DNA from: Planctomycetota bacterium
Lineage (GTDB): Bacteria; Planctomycetota; UBA1135; UBA2386
Reading direction: 5' to 3'
Assembly (NCBI GenBank): GCA_020638695.1
Contig: JACKIB010000013.1
Coordinates: 1-64,000, forward strand
Length of the DNA stretch: 64,000 bases
Shown here: one piece after another, positions 62,901 through 64,000 of the stretch
Layout of the letters: the number at the start of each line of letters is the position of its first letter
How positions within the stretch are numbered: the first letter of the stretch is position 1
Notes under the pieces: generated by a model
Databases searched by the model: none
What the model was told of the DNA's origin: nothing
The model's input: the letters and a program-made list of their open reading frames with translations, nothing else
Translations under genes and position numbers: made by a program

Positions 62901-62985
62901 GGTGCATGCCCAGGTAGGGCTCGGTTCGACCAGCCAACCGCCCCTCGGGGTCGACTTCAGCAACGGGTTGTCTCTCGGACTGTGA
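59953..62985 (+). CDS. Exported ELWxxDGTxxGT-repeat protein
   Basis: A 1010-aa protein with a signal peptide (LHSLLSILFTWSTAAAQS). It is made of about 16 units of roughly 50 residues, each with the motif ELWxxDGTxxGT, for example GRELWVTDGTAQGTRLV, MELWSSDGTVAGTRIV, YELWSSDGTTAGTSLV and ALWRSDGTTAGTVRV. Such units form beta-propeller-like folds. Some copies are degenerate (LRATDGVGPSR; WRSDRSASGTF). The last 120 residues are a different beta domain containing GAGCELHVAP, with Cys residues. The start is inside the upstream stop (ATGA); ATG 59959 is possible. Probably a surface or secreted binding protein. Confidence 0.85.
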   Translation: MTMNRSATLHSLLSILFTWSTAAAQSPTPRLLVDTDLRPAAVVPPSAQGFLNLGAYTYFAATDALHGRELFRCRGHAAPAELVADVLPGMGSSEPADLTVVGSLLYFSADDGRHGRELWVTDGTAQGTRLVVDLVVGPLGSVPQGLARGIGATVLFWAYTAATGRELFVSDGTALGTKLVVDLTTGATGTEPGPILTVGGVGFFSTGPGNLYATDGTAPGTKQLVTLTNVQEMAALGSKLLFFASQDPSGSEPWVSDGTAAGTTLLKDVHPGPGGSGSFLGFRTAGDGFLVVGSRAFFPAHKPQGGIWSTDGTAQGTVEVAGAPQSWTFQSLRSFGGRIWFVSPALGGVLPLGMILWRSEGTQSSTVPVAYFSEGDHLPQLEVAGSRMYFHAATKTEGMELWSSDGTVAGTRIVRDLAPGPAGSFDGRSSGLLHADSGGGLLFNAGTSGGAEVLYGTDGTTAGTQPLKGIGQPPLGATRGAEVLELKAAAGLMWFRAGDALWRSDRSASGTFAVGAKLGPGASRAEVPDDLSLVGIGQRALFRGWDPAHGYELWSSDGTTAGTSLVEDSNPGPADGLLTTGFARSGDEVYYLATSSDQGAWQLRATDGVGPSRMLARYPTYYSEFRLSALGRVDGRQLLGTLAWYESDLQQQVWSTDGTAGGTKQHFSAYQNFGRYRNLAPQPETFVELGGLAVFLTLDSFSTSYPSLYLTVSDGKSVQKLNVTTQVEGPVVELAGRAFFLRASALFATDGTQAGTGAVWTSANELGASGLSRAGDRLFFSTNTLTYEPGTSTYLGTASALWRSDGTTAGTVRVSDLAGPIEHLTAIGEHVWFTTDAGLWTSDGTAAGTQLVTDALRVRAAVADRGTLWLAADDGVHGLEVHVIGPLPHAQDLAGACGRGSGPRLRGTTPQLGRDLRLSLTGGVASALGLVWLGAPQQPVNLGAGCELHVAPGQVVSPVRCDSSGTWTATLPVPDLPALRGLRVHAQVGLGSTSQPPLGVDFSNGLSLGL

Positions 62986-63043
62986 GACCCAGCTCCGTAC
63001 CGTGGGCTCGATCGGTGGCGCGGAAGCCATCGAACGCGCCGCT

Positions 63044-64000
63044 TCACCCACCGAACACGACCTGCAGCGCGTCGGCGATCGACAACTGGTTGGCGAACGC
63101 GCCCTGCGGGTCCTCGACAAAACCGGTGATCACGATCGACAGGCCCACCAGAGTCGGCTGGTTCGGGATCGGCGCGCTCAGCGAGAACTGCCCGGCGCCG
63201 TCGGTCCGACCGAACACCAGCACCGCCAGCGGATCGACCCAGAGCCGGCAGCTCGACCCGAGCGGCACCGACACTCGCTGCGCCCCCAGCGCCAGGCCGC
63301 ACACCGCGTTGGCCCGACCCTTGGTGAGCGACGCCTGGAACGCCGACGTGCCGATGGTCGGCGCTCCGGCGCTCGCCATCTGCGGTCGAATGCCGCCGGT
63401 CCCCGGACACCCGTAGCCGTACTGCGTCGACCGGCCCGCGGCGATCTCCTTGTAGGTCACCGCGAACAACTCTTCACCGACCGTGCTGTAGCTCGCCGCG
63501 AAGTAGATGCGCTCCCCGGCAGCAAAGAAGTAGCCCGGATTCGAGCTGCCGGCACCGGGCTCGATCTCCTGGAGCCGCCGGGTTCCCGCAGACGTGCCAT
63601 CGGACGTCCACAGCTCGAGCCCCGTCGTGCCGTCGTCGGCCGCGAACACGATCTTCCGGTCGGCGCCGCCTGGGCCGAGGATCCTCGCCCCCGGATTCGC
63701 GCCCGGCCAGACGTCCCGGACCAACACCGTCCCCGTGGTGGTGCCGTCGGTGCGCCACAGCTCGGTGCCGTGCACCCGGTCGTCGACCAAGAAGAACAGT
63801 AGGTCACCCGCCACGACGAACTGCCAGTCGCCGCCCACCACGTAGCCGGGGCGAATGTCGCGAAGCAGCATGGTGCCGGCAGTCGTGCCGTCGGTCACCC
63901 ACAGCTCCTCGCCGTATGACGGGTGCTGCGCGGTAAACACCCCCAGCTTGCCGAACTCCGTGTAGGAACCCGCGATCGAGCTGGCCGAACCCGGGTAGAC
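63044..64000 (-). CDS. ELWxxDGTxxGT-repeat exported protein, C-terminal part
   Basis: The reading frame is open to the window edge, so only the last 319 or so residues are seen. Repeat units include YGEELWVTDGTTAGTML, GTELWRTDGTTTGTVL and LELWTSDGTSAGTRRL. The final 120 residues start YGYGCPGTGGIRPQM, run through LGSSCRLWVDPLAVL and IPNQPTLVGLSIVITGFVED, and end QVVFGG. This terminal domain parallels the one on the convergent neighbour (59953-62985), so it is likely a shared secretion or attachment domain. Gap between the two stops is 58 bp. Confidence 0.85.
   Translation of the reverse strand, partial: VYPGSASSIAGSYTEFGKLGVFTAQHPSYGEELWVTDGTTAGTMLLRDIRPGYVVGGDWQFVVAGDLLFFLVDDRVHGTELWRTDGTTTGTVLVRDVWPGANPGARILGPGGADRKIVFAADDGTTGLELWTSDGTSAGTRRLQEIEPGAGSSNPGYFFAAGERIYFAASYSTVGEELFAVTYKEIAAGRSTQYGYGCPGTGGIRPQMASAGAPTIGTSAFQASLTKGRANAVCGLALGAQRVSVPLGSSCRLWVDPLAVLVFGRTDGAGQFSLSAPIPNQPTLVGLSIVITGFVEDPQGAFANQLSIADALQVVFGG

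Noticed and set aside
1..64000. tRNA, rRNA, CRISPR, prophage, insertion sequence or origin
   Set aside because: Scanned by eye for T-arm-like sequences, spaced direct repeats, transposase motifs (DDE), integrases and DnaA-box clusters; none found. A tRNA could only be excluded firmly with a dedicated search.

Overview
The window is high-GC, densely packed bacterial chromosome with about 48 supported protein genes on both strands, many joined by 4-8 base stop/start overlaps. I see no rRNA, tRNA, CRISPR array, insertion sequence or phage gene. Lineage is inferred, not proven. The two giant exported proteins with ELWxxDGTxxGT repeats, the large TPR proteins, several sigma/transmembrane-partner pairs, weak Shine-Dalgarno use and many lipoprotein signals fit a free-living, probably aquatic, Planctomycetota-type bacterium best. 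Myxococcota or a related group is not excluded.

Layout. 1-9858 (+): tail of an unknown gene, a GT4 glycosyltransferase, two exported TPR proteins, then a coupled pair (repeat protein plus HD-GYP phosphodiesterase-type protein) sharing an N-terminal domain. 9865-13114 (-): a GT2 glycosyltransferase and a YfhO-like membrane protein, divergent across a 23-bp palindrome from 13181-21973 (+): a phosphoribosyltransferase-HAD fusion, an RlmI-like rRNA methyltransferase, ThiS-ThiG, a CPBP protease, a gamma-carbonic-anhydrase-like protein, a sugar nucleotidyltransferase, LarE, an M28 peptidase and a bacteriohemerythrin. 21997-26953: a small Cys-containing protein, an ROK kinase, an ECF sigma factor with a 640-aa membrane partner, and an SGNH hydrolase. 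27091-37112 (-): an RND efflux operon (permease-TolC-adaptor), a small lipoprotein-like protein and a large exported glycosidase-like protein. 37275-39172: NRDE, PIG-L and GNAT genes.

39260-44444 (+) is the transcription/translation operon nusA-infB-DUF503-rbfA, with a leader hairpin, a possible 17-codon leader peptide, and seven stacked hairpins between infB and DUF503. rimP and truB are absent from their usual places. 44753-49241 (+) holds two tandem exported paralogues, two methyltransferases and a second CPBP protease. 49341-53306 (-) is a four-gene unit: a Cys-rich sigma-like regulator, a membrane-anchored partner, an exported helical protein, and a secreted HExxHxxGxxH protease with a C-terminal PA-IL (LecA)-like domain. 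53619-58870 (+) is a DUF3313 lipoprotein plus a second RND adaptor and permease. 59036-64000 holds an M14 peptidase and two convergent ELWxxDGTxxGT proteins.

The least explained items are a palindromic element of about 170 bp present twice (33100-33268 and 44477-44653) with inverted terminal repeats, the sigma/protease-lectin operon, and the structured spacer inside the infB operon. All identifications rest on reading motifs by eye; no database search was run.
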